Source: Curtobacterium sp. 9128 (lineage in GTDB: Bacteria > Actinomycetota > Actinomycetes > Actinomycetales > Microbacteriaceae). From it: a stretch of DNA of 64,000 bases. This document shows positions 1 through 8,983 of this stretch, one piece after another. The DNA lies in the NCBI RefSeq assembly GCF_900086645.1, contig NZ_LT576451.1, positions 2,356,001 through 2,420,000 of the forward strand, written 5' to 3'. Position 1 is the stretch's first letter. Each line of letters starts with the position of its first letter. The notes below the pieces were generated by a model, which ran no database searches, was not told the DNA's origin, and worked only from the letters and a program-made list of their open reading frames with translations. The position numbers were made by a program, and so were the translations under genes.

Positions 1-74
1 ACACGGCCGTCCACGGCGAAGAGGGCTACGTCCTCTACGAGGAGCGTGACGAGACCCCGGTCTCCGTGCGCTAG
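1..74 (+). CDS. 3' end of an unidentified gene
   Basis: The frame beginning at base 3 is open from the left edge to a TAG stop at 72-74 and encodes 23 residues ending TPVSVR. A strong stem-loop follows 16 bases after the stop, which supports a real gene end. The fragment carries no recognisable motif, so no product can be named. Its 5' part lies outside the window. Confidence 0.5.
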   Translation, partial: TAVHGEEGYVLYEERDETPVSVR

Positions 75-90
75 CGCTCCCCTCTCGAGC

Positions 91-120
91 GACGGCCCCC
101 GCGTGCGCGCGGGGGCCGTC
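91..120 (+). terminator. Stem-loop terminator after the left-edge gene
   Basis: The arms at 91-103 and 108-120 are perfect 13-base inverted complements around a four-base loop. No T tract follows, as is usual for terminators in very GC-rich actinobacteria. Its position just after a stop codon supports a terminator role. Confidence 0.7.
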
Positions 121-163
121 GTCGTGCGTGGGGGTTTGGGTGGGGTGGGGTGCGGGTGCTTGT

Positions 164-292
164 CGACTCGGAACGACATCGTCGCTGTCGTACGACATCG
201 GCGTTGTCGTCCGTTCACACCCGCGGATGTCGGCGTGCGCAAGGAGCGACACGATCGTCGTCGTACGACAGCGACTTCGTCGTTCCGAGTCG
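164..292. repeat. Two-dyad repeat element, copy 1
   Basis: The gene-free stretch 75-415 holds this element, then low-complexity GGTGGGGCGGGC-type sequence leading to the next gene. Two imperfect palindromes of about 40 bp share the core GTCGTACGAC and are centred at 191/192 and 264/265, exactly 73 bp apart. The element is bounded by perfect 14-base inverted ends, CGACTCGGAACGAC at 164-177 and its complement at 279-292. A related pair with the same 73-bp spacing lies at 10005-10117. It encodes no protein. It could be a small mobile repeat, a paired protein-binding site or a structured RNA; the sequence does not decide. Confidence 0.75.
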
Positions 293-415
293 GGCGGCGC
301 GGGCGGGTGCTGGTGGGGCGTGCGGCGCGGGCGGGTGCTGGTGGGGCGGGCGCTGGGGCGGGTGGGGCGGGCAGGCGCGGACGGGCGCGGGCGCGTGCTG
401 TGGGAGGGTGGGAGC

Positions 416-1066
416 ATGACGACGACGTCGATGCTGACCAACCTCCGCGAGGTCGGGGGAGCCGGGTTCCAGGACGGCCGCACGCGCCGGGTGTACCGCG
501 CGAACACCGAGCCGGACCTCCCCCCGAGCGTGTACCCGACCGGGGTCGCCGTGGTGGATCTGCGACGGGACGACGAGATCGCGCGGGTCCCGCATCCCCT
601 CGCGAGCGAGCCCGGCTACCGGGGCGTGCCGCTCTTCGACCCGTCCACCGTCGAGTCAGGGGCGGACGCCGTGCAGCTCGAGGAGCAGTACGTCGACTGG
701 CTGACCCGGCACAGCACGGGGATCGCGGATGCACTCCGCGCGATCGCCGACACCGACGGGGACGTGCTCGTGTGCTGTTCGGCGGGGAAGGACCGCACCG
801 GGGTCATCAGCGCGCTGCTGGCCCGGCTGTGGGGAGCGTCCGTGGACCGCGTCGGCGAGGACTACGCAGCGAGCGCGGACGGACTCGCGGAGCGGTTCGC
901 CGCCGAACGAGCGGTGAGCACCGACCCCGAGGCGACGGCCGTGGCGCAGCGCTGCGTCCCGGAGGTCATGACGACGGTCATCGGGCACCTGGAGTGGCGC
1001 TGGGGCAGCGTCGAGGACTACCTGCGGTGGATCGGGCTGACGGACGACGAGATCCGCGCGCTCTGA
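416..1066 (+). CDS. Tyrosine phosphatase family protein
   Basis: A 216-residue soluble protein. Residues 121-127 read CSAGKDR, the CX5R phosphate-binding loop of protein tyrosine phosphatases, and are followed by TGV as in the bacterial Y_phosphatase3/IphP-type family. These enzymes form a phosphocysteine intermediate on the loop cysteine and dephosphorylate phosphotyrosine or phosphoinositides in the cytoplasm; the substrate here is unknown. The N-terminal LREVGG and later VVDLRRDDE segments also fit the family. The ATG at 416 was chosen because a GGGAGGGTGGGAG tract lies just upstream; longer frames run into low-complexity sequence. The gene stands alone and is followed by a convergent gene. 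Confidence 0.85.
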   Translation: MTTTSMLTNLREVGGAGFQDGRTRRVYRANTEPDLPPSVYPTGVAVVDLRRDDEIARVPHPLASEPGYRGVPLFDPSTVESGADAVQLEEQYVDWLTRHSTGIADALRAIADTDGDVLVCCSAGKDRTGVISALLARLWGASVDRVGEDYAASADGLAERFAAERAVSTDPEATAVAQRCVPEVMTTVIGHLEWRWGSVEDYLRWIGLTDDEIRAL

Positions 1067-1150
1067 ACGCGACCACATGACGGGAGGCTCCCACCGGGCA
1101 CGGCCGGACCGCCGCTGGCGCGTCGCTCCGGAACCGGCCGGCGGGGCCCA

Positions 1151-1171
1151 GGTGCGCGTCCGACGCGCACC
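1151..1171. terminator. Palindromic terminator between convergent genes
   Basis: The arms GGTGCGCGTC (1151-1160) and GACGCGCACC (1162-1171) are perfect inverted complements around one base, between two convergent genes. They sit inside a wider pair of half-sites of the GGAGGCTC family (GGGAGGCTC near 1083 and CGAGCCTCC near 1171), so this looks like a family hairpin with extra sequence in its loop. Confidence 0.55.
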
Positions 1172-1185
1172 GAGCCTCCAGGCCG
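1170..1185 (+). repeat. 16-base interspersed motif, copy A
   Basis: The sequence is CCGAGCCTCCAGGCCG. It is identical at 25828-25843 (inside fliK) and at 52621-52636 (opposite strand), with one-base variants at 9965-9980 and 62612-62627. Confidence 0.7.
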
Positions 1186-1194
1186 TGCTTCAGC

Positions 1195-2166
1195 TCACCA
1201 GGCGTAGTCCTCCGGGGAGGTCTTGTGCCCCGGGAAGATCTCGTCGAGGCGCGTCAGCGCCGACTCGTCGAGACGGATGTCGACGGCGTTGACGGCCGAC
1301 TCCCACTGCTCCATCGTGCGCGGTCCCGTGATCGGTGCCGTGATGCCCGGCTGGTGCAGCAGCCACGCGAGTGCGAGCTCGCCGGGGGTGTGGCCGAGTT
1401 CCTTCGCGAGCGCCTCGTACGCCGTCAGCTGGTCACGGTGCCCCTCGACGTACTCGGCGCTCCGGCCGCTCAGCCGCCGGGAGCCCTGCTCGGTCTTCTC
1501 GATGATGCCGCCGAGGAGACCGCCCTGCAGCGGCGACCACGGGATGACGCCGAGGCCGTAGTGGCGGGCGGCCGGCAGGACCTCTCGCTCGACGTCGCGG
1601 ACGACGAGGTTGTAGATGGACTGCTCGCTGACGAGTCCGAGGAAGTTGCGGTGCTTCGCGGCCTCCTGCGCCTGGGCGATGTGCCAGCCGGCGAAGTTCG
1701 ACGAGCCGACGTAGAGCACCTTGCCCTGCGCGACCGCGATCTCCATCGCCTGCCAGATCTCGTCCCAGGGGGTGTCACGGTCGACGTGGTGCATCTGGTA
1801 GAGGTCGATGTGGTCGGTCTGCAGACGACGCAGCGACGCGTCGAGGGCCTGGCGGATGTTGTACGCCGACAGCTTCCCGCCGTTCGGCCAGTCGATCATG
1901 TCGCCGTAGACCTTCGTGGCGAGGACGGTCTTCTCGCGTCGGCCGCCGCCCTTCGCGAACCAGCGGCCGATGATCTCCTCGGTGGCACCCTTGCCCACCG
2001 AGCCGCCGTAGCCGTTGGCCGTGTCGAAGAAGTTGACGCCGAGCTCGTGCGCCCGGTCCATGATGGCGTGCGAGTCGTCCTCGCTGGTCTCCGGTCCGAA
2101 GTTCATCGTGCCGAGCACTGCTCGCGACACCGACAACCCTGTCCGTCCGAGGTGTGTGTAGTCCAT
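1195..2166 (-). CDS. Aldo/keto reductase
   Basis: A 323-residue cytoplasmic NADPH-dependent oxidoreductase of the aldo/keto reductase superfamily (TIM barrel), which reduces carbonyl groups. The family's catalytic tetrad can be placed at Asp48 (FFDTANGYGG), Tyr53, Lys85 (VLATKVYG) and a His at 125/126 (LYQMHHVD). The C-terminal half carries the GPRTMEQWESAV cofactor-binding region. Its length is typical. The ATG at 2166 begins MDYTHLGRTGLSVS, the usual N-terminus of the family. It is divergent from the FabH-like gene across about 120 bases that must hold both promoters. The natural substrate cannot be read from the sequence. Confidence 0.93.
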   Translation of the reverse strand: MDYTHLGRTGLSVSRAVLGTMNFGPETSEDDSHAIMDRAHELGVNFFDTANGYGGSVGKGATEEIIGRWFAKGGGRREKTVLATKVYGDMIDWPNGGKLSAYNIRQALDASLRRLQTDHIDLYQMHHVDRDTPWDEIWQAMEIAVAQGKVLYVGSSNFAGWHIAQAQEAAKHRNFLGLVSEQSIYNLVVRDVEREVLPAARHYGLGVIPWSPLQGGLLGGIIEKTEQGSRRLSGRSAEYVEGHRDQLTAYEALAKELGHTPGELALAWLLHQPGITAPITGPRTMEQWESAVNAVDIRLDESALTRLDEIFPGHKTSPEDYAW

Positions 2167-2290
2167 GGATCGTGTCTACGCCGCCACGGCCGGACGGTGA
2201 GAGGCCCTGCGAGTACCGGTCACGGACCCCGTTCCGGGTTCTCCACGTGTATTCCGGCGGGGGAATGCGGAGGTCGCGGGGAGGGGTAAC

Positions 2291-3271
2291 GTGCGGGAGA
2301 TGATCACCCCTGCACCGCTGCGCGGCAGCCGGATCCTCGGGTTCGGCCACCACCAGCCCTCGCGCGTCCTCACCAACGACGAACTCTCGACGATGGTCGA
2401 CACGAACGACGAGTGGATCGTGACCCGGACCGGGATCCGCACGCGACACATCGCCGGGCCCGACGACACCGTCACGTCGATGGCGACCGAGGCCGGTCGT
2501 GCCGCCCTCGCCGACGCCGGGACCGACCCCACCGACGTCGACCTCGTCATCGTCGCGTCGACCACGCACCGCGACCGTGCGCCGTACACGGCTGGTCGGG
2601 TCGCCGCGGCGCTGGGGATGTCGAACGGACCCGCGCCGATCGACATCAACACCGCGTGCAGCGGCTTCGAGTACGCCATGGCCCTCGCCGACCAGGCGAT
2701 CCGCACCGGCTCGGCCGACACCGTGCTCGTGATCGGGTCGGAGCTGCTGTCCGGGATCGTCGACTGGACCGACCGGTCGACCTGCGTGCTCGTCGGCGAC
2801 GGAGCCGGTGCGGCGGTCGTCGGTGTCTCCGACACGCCGTCGATCGGGCCCGTGTCCTGGGGAAGCGTGCCGCACCTGGAGCAGGCCGTGCTCGTGTCCG
2901 GGACGCCGGAGCGCTTCTCGCAGGAAGGCCGCTCCATCTACCGCTGGGCCATCACCGAGGCCGAGGGACACGCCCGCCGTGTCGTCGAGCAGGCTGGACT
3001 GACGATGGACGACATCCAGGTGTTCGCGTTCCACCAGGCGAACCTGCGGATCATCGAGCCGCTCGTCGCAGCGCTCGGTGGCGAATCGAAGTTCGTGATC
3101 CGGGACGTCGTCGAGTCGGGGAACACCTCGGCCGCGAGCGTGCCGCTCGGCCTGTCGAAGGCCTGGGCGCGTGGAGACCTCCCCGAGGGCGTCCCGGCGC
3201 TGCTGTTCGGGTTCGGCGGCGGGTTCGCCCACGCCGGGCAGGTCGTGATGACGCCGGTCCGCGCGCGCTGA
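2291..3271 (+). CDS. FabH-like 3-oxoacyl-ACP synthase III
   Basis: A 326-residue thiolase-fold condensing enzyme. The KAS III catalytic triad is complete: Cys123 (INTACSGFE), His248 (VFAFHQAN) and Asn278 (ESGNTSAAS). KAS III enzymes start fatty-acid synthesis by condensing an acyl-CoA primer with malonyl-ACP; some relatives make ketone or beta-lactone precursors. The gene stands alone rather than with fabD, acpP and fabF, so a specialised or second copy is possible. The GTG at 2291 follows GGGGAGGGG with good spacing; an ATG at 2300 is an alternative. Confidence 0.88.
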   Translation: MREMITPAPLRGSRILGFGHHQPSRVLTNDELSTMVDTNDEWIVTRTGIRTRHIAGPDDTVTSMATEAGRAALADAGTDPTDVDLVIVASTTHRDRAPYTAGRVAAALGMSNGPAPIDINTACSGFEYAMALADQAIRTGSADTVLVIGSELLSGIVDWTDRSTCVLVGDGAGAAVVGVSDTPSIGPVSWGSVPHLEQAVLVSGTPERFSQEGRSIYRWAITEAEGHARRVVEQAGLTMDDIQVFAFHQANLRIIEPLVAALGGESKFVIRDVVESGNTSAASVPLGLSKAWARGDLPEGVPALLFGFGGGFAHAGQVVMTPVRAR

Positions 3272-3287
3272 CCGGTCTTGCGCAACC

Positions 3288-3335
3288 GGCGGACGGGAGG
3301 CTCGTGGCGGGGTCGCCACGAGCCTCCCGTCCGCC
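3288..3335. terminator. Perfect 22-bp GGAGGCTC-family hairpin terminator
   Basis: The arms 3288-3309 and 3314-3335 are perfect complements around the loop GGGT. The hairpin lies between the convergent FabH-like and EcsC-like genes and can terminate both. It contains the GGACGGGAGGCTCG sequence that recurs in hairpins near 30.3, 37.0 and 39.3 kb. Confidence 0.85.
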
Positions 3336-3347
3336 GTCCGCTCGCGC

Positions 3348-4229
3348 TCAGAGCGCGGTGTCGGTCCGCTTGCTCTCCTGCTGCTCGTCTGTGCTCCCGC
3401 CGCGGCGGCGCCACGGCAGCTGACGCTGCTTCGGCTCCTGCTGCTGCAGGACGATCGGGAAGTGCGCCGGCGGCAGGCCGAAGCCGGTCCGCGAGGCCTG
3501 GATGACCCGACGGCCGAGCGCGTGGTTACCGAGCCCACCGACAGCCGCGCCGATGCCGAACGGCAGCGCCCGCCCGAGCATCGACGTGCCCTGTCGTGCG
3601 GCGAACCGCTTGATGAACATGTCCCGGACCTGCCCGCCGATCCCGCTCACGACCTGCTTGGGCATCGACGAGGCGACCATCTCGCCCCAGAACGCCGTGC
3701 GTGCCTGGCCACCGGCGGCCTGTCCGGCGAGCTGCTTGATGAGCTGCGTGCCCGGCGTGCCGAGGATCATCGCCATCACGAGGGTGCGTGAGCGCTCGGG
3801 GTCGTCGAGGGCGATGCCGTGCACCTCGGTGACCGACTGTGCGAAGAGTGCCGTCGTCTCCAGGAAGCCCATCGTCTCCACGCCGGTCAGGCCGAAGCTC
3901 GCGGCGACGCCGATGCCCGGGATCACCGCGCTCGCGCCGACGGCGGCGCCACCGGAGGTCACGGCGGTGAGGTAGTGCCGCTCGAGGATCTGGATGACCT
4001 CTGCGGGAGACGCGTCGGGGTGGCGGCGTCGGACTCCGTTGACATGGGCGACGACGACGGGGCGCTGCACGTCGAGGAGGCGGTCGAGCCAGCGCTCCCA
4101 GCCCTTCGCTGTGGTGGGGAGTTTCGCGCTCGTCGTCGTGGAGACCTCCGCGCTCGTCGTCCGGTCGACCGGGGCCTGGGGGAGCGGGACGATCGCCTGG
4201 TCCGACTGGTGGTTCTGCTTCGGGGCCAT
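3348..4229 (-). CDS. EcsC-like protein, possibly membrane-associated
   Basis: A 293-residue protein of unproven function. It has a Gly/Ala-rich apolar segment (residues about 95-125, GGAAVGASAVIPGIGVAAS) and a central ETTALFAQSVTEVHG-ALDDPE pattern resembling EcsC-family proteins. The C-terminus is basic and glutamine-rich (QQQEPKQRQLPWRRRGG). The ATG at 4229 was chosen because upstream in-frame codons would run into the divergent gene's control region; an in-frame GTG at 4238 is possible. The frame stays open much further upstream, but only as an antisense shadow. The EcsC assignment is tentative. Confidence 0.65.
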   Translation of the reverse strand: MAPKQNHQSDQAIVPLPQAPVDRTTSAEVSTTTSAKLPTTAKGWERWLDRLLDVQRPVVVAHVNGVRRRHPDASPAEVIQILERHYLTAVTSGGAAVGASAVIPGIGVAASFGLTGVETMGFLETTALFAQSVTEVHGIALDDPERSRTLVMAMILGTPGTQLIKQLAGQAAGGQARTAFWGEMVASSMPKQVVSGIGGQVRDMFIKRFAARQGTSMLGRALPFGIGAAVGGLGNHALGRRVIQASRTGFGLPPAHFPIVLQQQEPKQRQLPWRRRGGSTDEQQESKRTDTAL

Positions 4230-4268
4230 GGCCGCCACGCTACGCCGGGCATGTGGGAGGCTCGCTGG

Positions 4269-4994
4269 GTGGACCATCTCGTGCATGCCTCGTCTCCGGA
4301 ACACGCGCTCGACGAGGTCCGTCGTGCCGCAGGGTTCCTCACCGTGCAGGAGACCGCTGCGCTCGCGCCCCGCGTCGCGGTGCTCGATCCCGGGTCGGTG
4401 CTCGTCGGCCGCGGCGTGGTGCTCGCCGACGACGTCGTGCTGTACCCCGGCGTGGTGCTCGAGACCCGCGGGTCCGGGTGTGTCGAGGTCGGGGCAGGAG
4501 CCCGGCTCGGACCCGGCGCGGTCGGTGTCGTCGCGGACGGCGGCACGGTACGCATCGGTGCGCATGCGCAGATCGGGCCGGGTGCCGTGACGATCATCGC
4601 TTCGCAGGGTGCGGACGTGGTGGTGGGGGCCGGGAGCCGCGTCCTCGGCGGTGCGCAGGTGGAGGGACCGGCACGGATCGGTGACGGCGCGCAGGTGCTC
4701 GGTGCGGTGTCGGTGCGGGACGTCGTGCTCGACGGGGGCGGGACGCACGCGGAGCCCGATCCGGACCGACGGGGTGCCGTGGTGAAGGGGGCGGGGCGGG
4801 TGCACGGTGCGCGGCTGGCGGTCGGTGAGGTCGTGGCGGTCGGGGTGGGGCCGTGGGTGGTGGAGCGGCAGCGGGCATACCACCCGGGTGCGGCTGACGA
4901 CCCGGGTGCGGGCGCGGCTGCTGACGCGGGCGCCGCTGCGACCGGTGACGTCGCCGTGTCTCAGGATGCGGCGTGGCGGTCGAGGAACGCGTAG
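4269..4994 (+). CDS. Left-handed beta-helix (hexapeptide repeat) protein
   Basis: About 241 residues, dominated by imperfect hexapeptide repeats from roughly residue 50 to 165 (for example VVLADDVVLYPGVVL, VEVGAGARLGPGAVG, VRIGAHAQIGPGAVT). This is the signature of the left-handed beta helix found in acyl- and sugar-transferases and gamma-carbonic-anhydrase-like proteins. No catalytic residue can be assigned, and the C-terminus is low-complexity Ala/Gly. The GTG at 4269 is preferred because GGGAGG lies eight bases upstream; an ATG at 4251 has no ribosome binding site. The 3' end overlaps the convergent regulator gene by 34 bases. Confidence 0.7.
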   Translation: MDHLVHASSPEHALDEVRRAAGFLTVQETAALAPRVAVLDPGSVLVGRGVVLADDVVLYPGVVLETRGSGCVEVGAGARLGPGAVGVVADGGTVRIGAHAQIGPGAVTIIASQGADVVVGAGSRVLGGAQVEGPARIGDGAQVLGAVSVRDVVLDGGGTHAEPDPDRRGAVVKGAGRVHGARLAVGEVVAVGVGPWVVERQRAYHPGAADDPGAGAAADAGAAATGDVAVSQDAAWRSRNA

Positions 4995-6403
4995 ACCTCC
5001 CCGTCGTCGACCCCGGGGAAGCGGCCGGACGGCAGCGGCGCGAGGATCTGCGCGTGCAGCCGCGCGCTCGGCCACGCCGAACCGGCCCATCGGTCCTCGA
5101 GCGCTCGTGACGGCCGCCGGCAGCACTGCTCGTCCGGGCAGCGCGAGGTCTCCCGATGCGTCGTCTCCCGCCCGCGGAACCACTTCGCGTCGTCGAACGG
5201 CACGCCGAACGTGATCGAGAACCCACCCTCCGGTGTCGATCCGGTCTGCGTCGAGCACCAGAACGTGCCGGTCGGGGTGTCCGTGTACTGGTGGAACTCG
5301 GTCGTCCGGTTCGCCCGGTCGCCCGCGCGACGTGCACCCCAACGACGACACACGACTTGACCCTCGACGGCACCGGTGACGTCGACGGGCAACGCTAGTC
5401 CGTCGTTCTCGTACGCCTTGTAGACCGCGCCGTCGTCACCGACGCGGAGGAAGTGCACGCGCATGTCGAAGTGCCGCGTCATGAGGTTCGTCATCCGCAG
5501 CGCCGCGGCTTCGTGCGTGACACCGAACGCGTCGCGGAAGTCCTCCACCGCCAGGTCCTTCGCGCGCTTCGCCTGCCCGAGGAACGCCACCGCCTGCGCT
5601 TCGGGCATCAGACAGCACGCCGCGAAGTAGTTGATCTCGAGCCGCTGTTGCAGGAAATCCGCGTACGAGTGCGGCGGCCGGTGCCCGAGGATCCGGTGCG
5701 CCATCGCCTGCAGCGCCATCGAGCGGAGGCCGTGTCCACCGGGGATCGACGACGGCGGCAGGTAGATCCGGCCGTTCGCGATGTCCGTGACGCTCCTGGC
5801 CGATCGGGGGAGGTCGTCCACGAAGAACAGGTCGAACCCCATGGACTCTGCCATCCGACTCACCTCCCGGTGGGTCAGAGCACCGGACGTGTGGCCGACG
5901 GAGCGCACGCACTCCTCGGCGATGGCCTCGATCTCCGCGATGTGGTTGTCGCGTTCACGCATCCGGGCACGCTGCTCGGTGTTTCCGCGCCGTGCTGCCT
6001 CCGGTGTCGCGATGGCCTCGGACGCGCGCCGTTCGAGCTCGCGATGGAGGCCGACCAGCGCCCGCAAGGCGTCGTCGCCGAGGCTCCGCCCGGGTCGGAC
6101 GGTCGGGAGGCCGGTGGTCGCGTACACGGGAGCGGCCTGCGCCCGACGGAGTTCCAGTTCCAGGGCAGCACGGTCGTTCGGCGGTTCGTCACGGAGCAGG
6201 TCGGTCACGCCGACGCCGAGGGCATCCGCGAACGCCTGGAGCTCGGACACACGGGGTTCGCGCCGTGCGTTCTCGATGAGGGAGAGGCGGCTCGCACTCA
6301 TGCCGAGCACGGCGCCGAGTGCATCGAGCGTCAGACCCGCCGTCGTCCGGTAGTGGCGGATCCGGGCGCCGAGGAGGCCGGCGCGGTCCAGGTCGTCGTC
6401 CAT
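4961..6403 (-). CDS. RamB/ScfR-type transcriptional regulator (XRE HTH + IrrE-like domain)
   Basis: A 480-residue regulator. An XRE-type helix-turn-helix spans about residues 9-65 (ARIRHYRTTAGLTLDALG, MSASRLSLIENARREP). The middle contains an ImmA/IrrE-like (DUF955) region with AHRILGHRPP, which lacks the Glu of a canonical HExxH. The C-terminus is rich in cysteine (FWCSTQ, CPDEQCCRRP), as in the short-chain fatty acyl regulator family. The family member RamB of Corynebacterium controls acetate and glyoxylate-cycle genes. It is divergent from PEP synthase, so local control of gluconeogenesis from acetate or pyruvate is a reasonable inference. Starting at the ATG at 6403, the length matches RamB proteins. 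Confidence 0.85.
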   Translation of the reverse strand: MDDDLDRAGLLGARIRHYRTTAGLTLDALGAVLGMSASRLSLIENARREPRVSELQAFADALGVGVTDLLRDEPPNDRAALELELRRAQAAPVYATTGLPTVRPGRSLGDDALRALVGLHRELERRASEAIATPEAARRGNTEQRARMRERDNHIAEIEAIAEECVRSVGHTSGALTHREVSRMAESMGFDLFFVDDLPRSARSVTDIANGRIYLPPSSIPGGHGLRSMALQAMAHRILGHRPPHSYADFLQQRLEINYFAACCLMPEAQAVAFLGQAKRAKDLAVEDFRDAFGVTHEAAALRMTNLMTRHFDMRVHFLRVGDDGAVYKAYENDGLALPVDVTGAVEGQVVCRRWGARRAGDRANRTTEFHQYTDTPTGTFWCSTQTGSTPEGGFSITFGVPFDDAKWFRGRETTHRETSRCPDEQCCRRPSRALEDRWAGSAWPSARLHAQILAPLPSGRFPGVDDGEVYAFLDRHAAS

Positions 6404-6559
6404 GGGCACACGGTACGCGTGGCTCCACGTTCCGGCAAGAAGTGCCGATCTTGACGGCGTTCTCGAGTCTCCTGGGTGCTGTCTGGCCGTGAGACTGCTT
6501 CCACAGCACGGTCTTGACGACCGGGCGGTGCAACGACGACCTGACGAAAGGCGCCACCG
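6404..6559. promoter_or_regulatory. Divergent control region, RamB-like regulator / ppsA
   Basis: These 156 bases separate two divergent starts and must contain both promoters. TTGACG hexamers occur at about 6449 and 6511 on the plus strand, but no convincing paired -10 box is visible. It is the natural place to look for a RamB-like operator. No clear dyad was identified by eye. Confidence 0.4.
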
Positions 6560-8983
6560 ATGATCATCACCGAAGCACCCCGAACCACCGCCACGACCGT
6601 GGACGTCGTGTCGTTCGACGCAGTCGGTCTCGAGGACCTGGCGGCGGTCGGCGGCAAGAACGCGTCGCTCGGCGAGCTCATCCGCTCGCTCTCCGCCGTG
6701 GGCATCCGCGTCCCCGACGGCTTCGCGACGACCGCCGCCGCGTTCCGCCGCCACCTGGCGACGTCGGGGCTCGAGCACTGGATCGCGCGGCAGCTGGAGG
6801 GCCTGGACGTCGAGGACACCCGAGCGCTCGCGCGTGTCGGTCGGGCCGTCCGGGAACGGATCGCAACGACCGATCTCGGCATCGCGTTCGAGTTGTCCGT
6901 CCGCGCGGCCTTCGAACGCCTGACCCGGGGCATGCCCGACGGTGTCAGCTTCGCGGTGCGGTCGAGCGCGACCGCCGAGGACCTGCCCGATTCGTCGTTC
7001 GCCGGGCAGCAGGAGACGTTCCTCAACATCCGCGGTGTCGAGTCGGTGCTCGAAGCGATCCGGCAGGTGTTCGCGTCGCTGTACACCGATCGGGCCATCG
7101 CCTACCGCGTGCACCGCGGGTTCGTGCACGACGAGGTCGCGATCTCCGTCGGTGTGCAGCGCATGGTGCGGTCCGACCTGGCCGCATCCGGGGTGATGTT
7201 CACGCTCGACACCGAGACCGGCTTCGACCGGGCCGTCTTCGTCACGAGCGCGTTCGGACTCGGTGAGGGCGTGGTCCAGGGTGCGGTGAACCCGGACGAG
7301 TTCACGGTGTCGAAGACGGCGCTCGCGGCGGGCCGGCCGGCCGTGCTCTCCCGGCTCGTCGGAGCGAAGGCGACACGGATGGTCTTCACCGAGGACACCG
7401 CCGTCGGACGGACCACCGCGTTCGTCGACACCGACCCGCTCGACCGTCGACGGTTCTCGCTCACCGACGCCGAGGTCACCGAACTCGCGCGGACGGCCGT
7501 GGCGATCGAGCGGCACTACGGCCGTCCGATGGACATCGAATGGGGCAAGGACGGACTCGACGGACAGCTCTACGTGCTGCAGGCCCGGCCGGAGACGGTG
7601 GCGTCGCGATCCCTCGCCGGTGTCGTCGAGCGGCACCGCCTCGCCGCGGCCCCGACGGAGGCACCGTTGCTGGAGGGCCGGGCGATCGGCGCGCGGATCG
7701 GTGCCGGTCCGGTGCGAGTGCTCGCATCCCCGCACGAGATGCACGACTTCGAGGAGGGCGAGGTACTGGTCGCCGACATGACCGATCCGGATTGGGAGCC
7801 GGTGATGAAGCGAGCATCCGCGATCGTGACGAACCGCGGTGGGCGCACCTGCCACGCCGCCATCATCGCCCGTGAGCTCGGCATCCCCGCCGTCGTCGGC
7901 ACCGGCTCCGCGACGTCCGTGCTCACCGACGGGGACGCCGTCACGGTGTCCTGCGCGGAGGGGGAGACCGGGCGCGTGTTCCCCGGGGTGCTCGACGTCG
8001 TCACCGAGCGGGTCGAGGTCGATGCCCTGCCGGACCTCGGGGTCGACCTGATGCTCAACGTGGGGTCGCCGGAGCAGGCGTTCGGGTTCCAGGCGCTGCC
8101 GAACGCGGGCGTCGGGCTTGCGCGGATGGAGTTCGTCGTCAACCGGCAGATCGGTGTGCACCCGAAGGCGCTCCTGCACCTGGCCGATCAGCCGACCGAG
8201 CTGCGCGAGCAGATCGAGGACCGCATCGCGGCGTACGGGGCGCCGCGGGACTACTTCGTCCGCCGACTCGCCGAGGGCATCAGCACGCTCGCGGCGGCGT
8301 TCGACCCGAAGCCGGTGATCGTGCGGCTGTCGGACTTCAAGTCGAACGAGTACGCGCACCTGCTCGGTGGCGCGGCGTACGAGCCGGACGAGGAGAACCC
8401 GATGATCGGGTTCCGCGGCGCCGCCCGGTACCTGTCCGACGACTTCGCCGAGGCATTCGCGCTGGAGTGCGAGGCGATCCGGACGGTGCGGGACGTGATG
8501 GGGTTCACGAACGTGCGGGTGATGATCCCGTTCGTGCGGACGGTCGAGGAAGCGTCCGGTGTCGTCGAGCGCATGGCATCGAACGGACTGGTCCGTGGAC
8601 GCAACGGTCTGCAGGTCGTGATGATGTGCGAGATCCCCTCGAACGCTCTCGACGCAGACCGGTTCCTGGACCACGTCGACGGCTTCTCGATCGGCTCGAA
8701 CGACCTGACGCAGCTGACCCTCGGCGTCGACCGGGACTCCGGGATCGTCGCGGAGTCGTTCGACGAGCGGAACCCGGCCGTGCTGCGCTTGATCGACATG
8801 GCGATCGATGCCTGCCGTGCTCGCGGCGCCTACGTCGGCATCTGCGGGCAGGGGCCGAGCGACCACCCTGACCTCGCTGAGCACCTCATGGCGCGCGGCA
8901 TCAGCTCGATGTCGCTCAACCCCGACAGCGTCGTCGAGACGTGGCAGCGTCTGGCTACCGGAGTGGAACGCCAGCACGGATGA
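6560..8983 (+). CDS. ppsA: Phosphoenolpyruvate synthase
   Basis: An 807-residue cytoplasmic enzyme converting pyruvate, ATP and water to PEP, AMP and phosphate, the entry step of gluconeogenesis from three-carbon acids. The N-terminal ATP-grasp domain is clear ([12 protein letters not shown] near residue 30; [20 protein letters not shown] near 130). The phosphohistidine domain carries His432 in [13 protein letters not shown]. The C-terminal PEP-utilising barrel has [16 protein letters not shown] and Cys762 in GICGQGPSD. Length and domain order are standard. The start is the ATG at 6560 after GAAAGGCG. It is divergent from the RamB-like regulator, a probable controller. Confidence 0.96.
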   Translation: MIITEAPRTTATTVDVVSFDAVGLEDLAAVGGKNASLGELIRSLSAVGIRVPDGFATTAAAFRRHLATSGLEHWIARQLEGLDVEDTRALARVGRAVRERIATTDLGIAFELSVRAAFERLTRGMPDGVSFAVRSSATAEDLPDSSFAGQQETFLNIRGVESVLEAIRQVFASLYTDRAIAYRVHRGFVHDEVAISVGVQRMVRSDLAASGVMFTLDTETGFDRAVFVTSAFGLGEGVVQGAVNPDEFTVSKTALAAGRPAVLSRLVGAKATRMVFTEDTAVGRTTAFVDTDPLDRRRFSLTDAEVTELARTAVAIERHYGRPMDIEWGKDGLDGQLYVLQARPETVASRSLAGVVERHRLAAAPTEAPLLEGRAIGARIGAGPVRVLASPHEMHDFEEGEVLVADMTDPDWEPVMKRASAIVTNRGGRTCHAAIIARELGIPAVVGTGSATSVLTDGDAVTVSCAEGETGRVFPGVLDVVTERVEVDALPDLGVDLMLNVGSPEQAFGFQALPNAGVGLARMEFVVNRQIGVHPKALLHLADQPTELREQIEDRIAAYGAPRDYFVRRLAEGISTLAAAFDPKPVIVRLSDFKSNEYAHLLGGAAYEPDEENPMIGFRGAARYLSDDFAEAFALECEAIRTVRDVMGFTNVRVMIPFVRTVEEASGVVERMASNGLVRGRNGLQVVMMCEIPSNALDADRFLDHVDGFSIGSNDLTQLTLGVDRDSGIVAESFDERNPAVLRLIDMAIDACRARGAYVGICGQGPSDHPDLAEHLMARGISSMSLNPDSVVETWQRLATGVERQHG

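Noticed and set aside
4230..5351. Long minus-strand open frame upstream of the EcsC-like gene
   Set aside because: It lies antisense to the hexapeptide-repeat gene and in another frame of the RamB-like gene, is low-complexity Arg/Pro/His-rich, and has no start with a ribosome binding site. High GC makes such shadows common.
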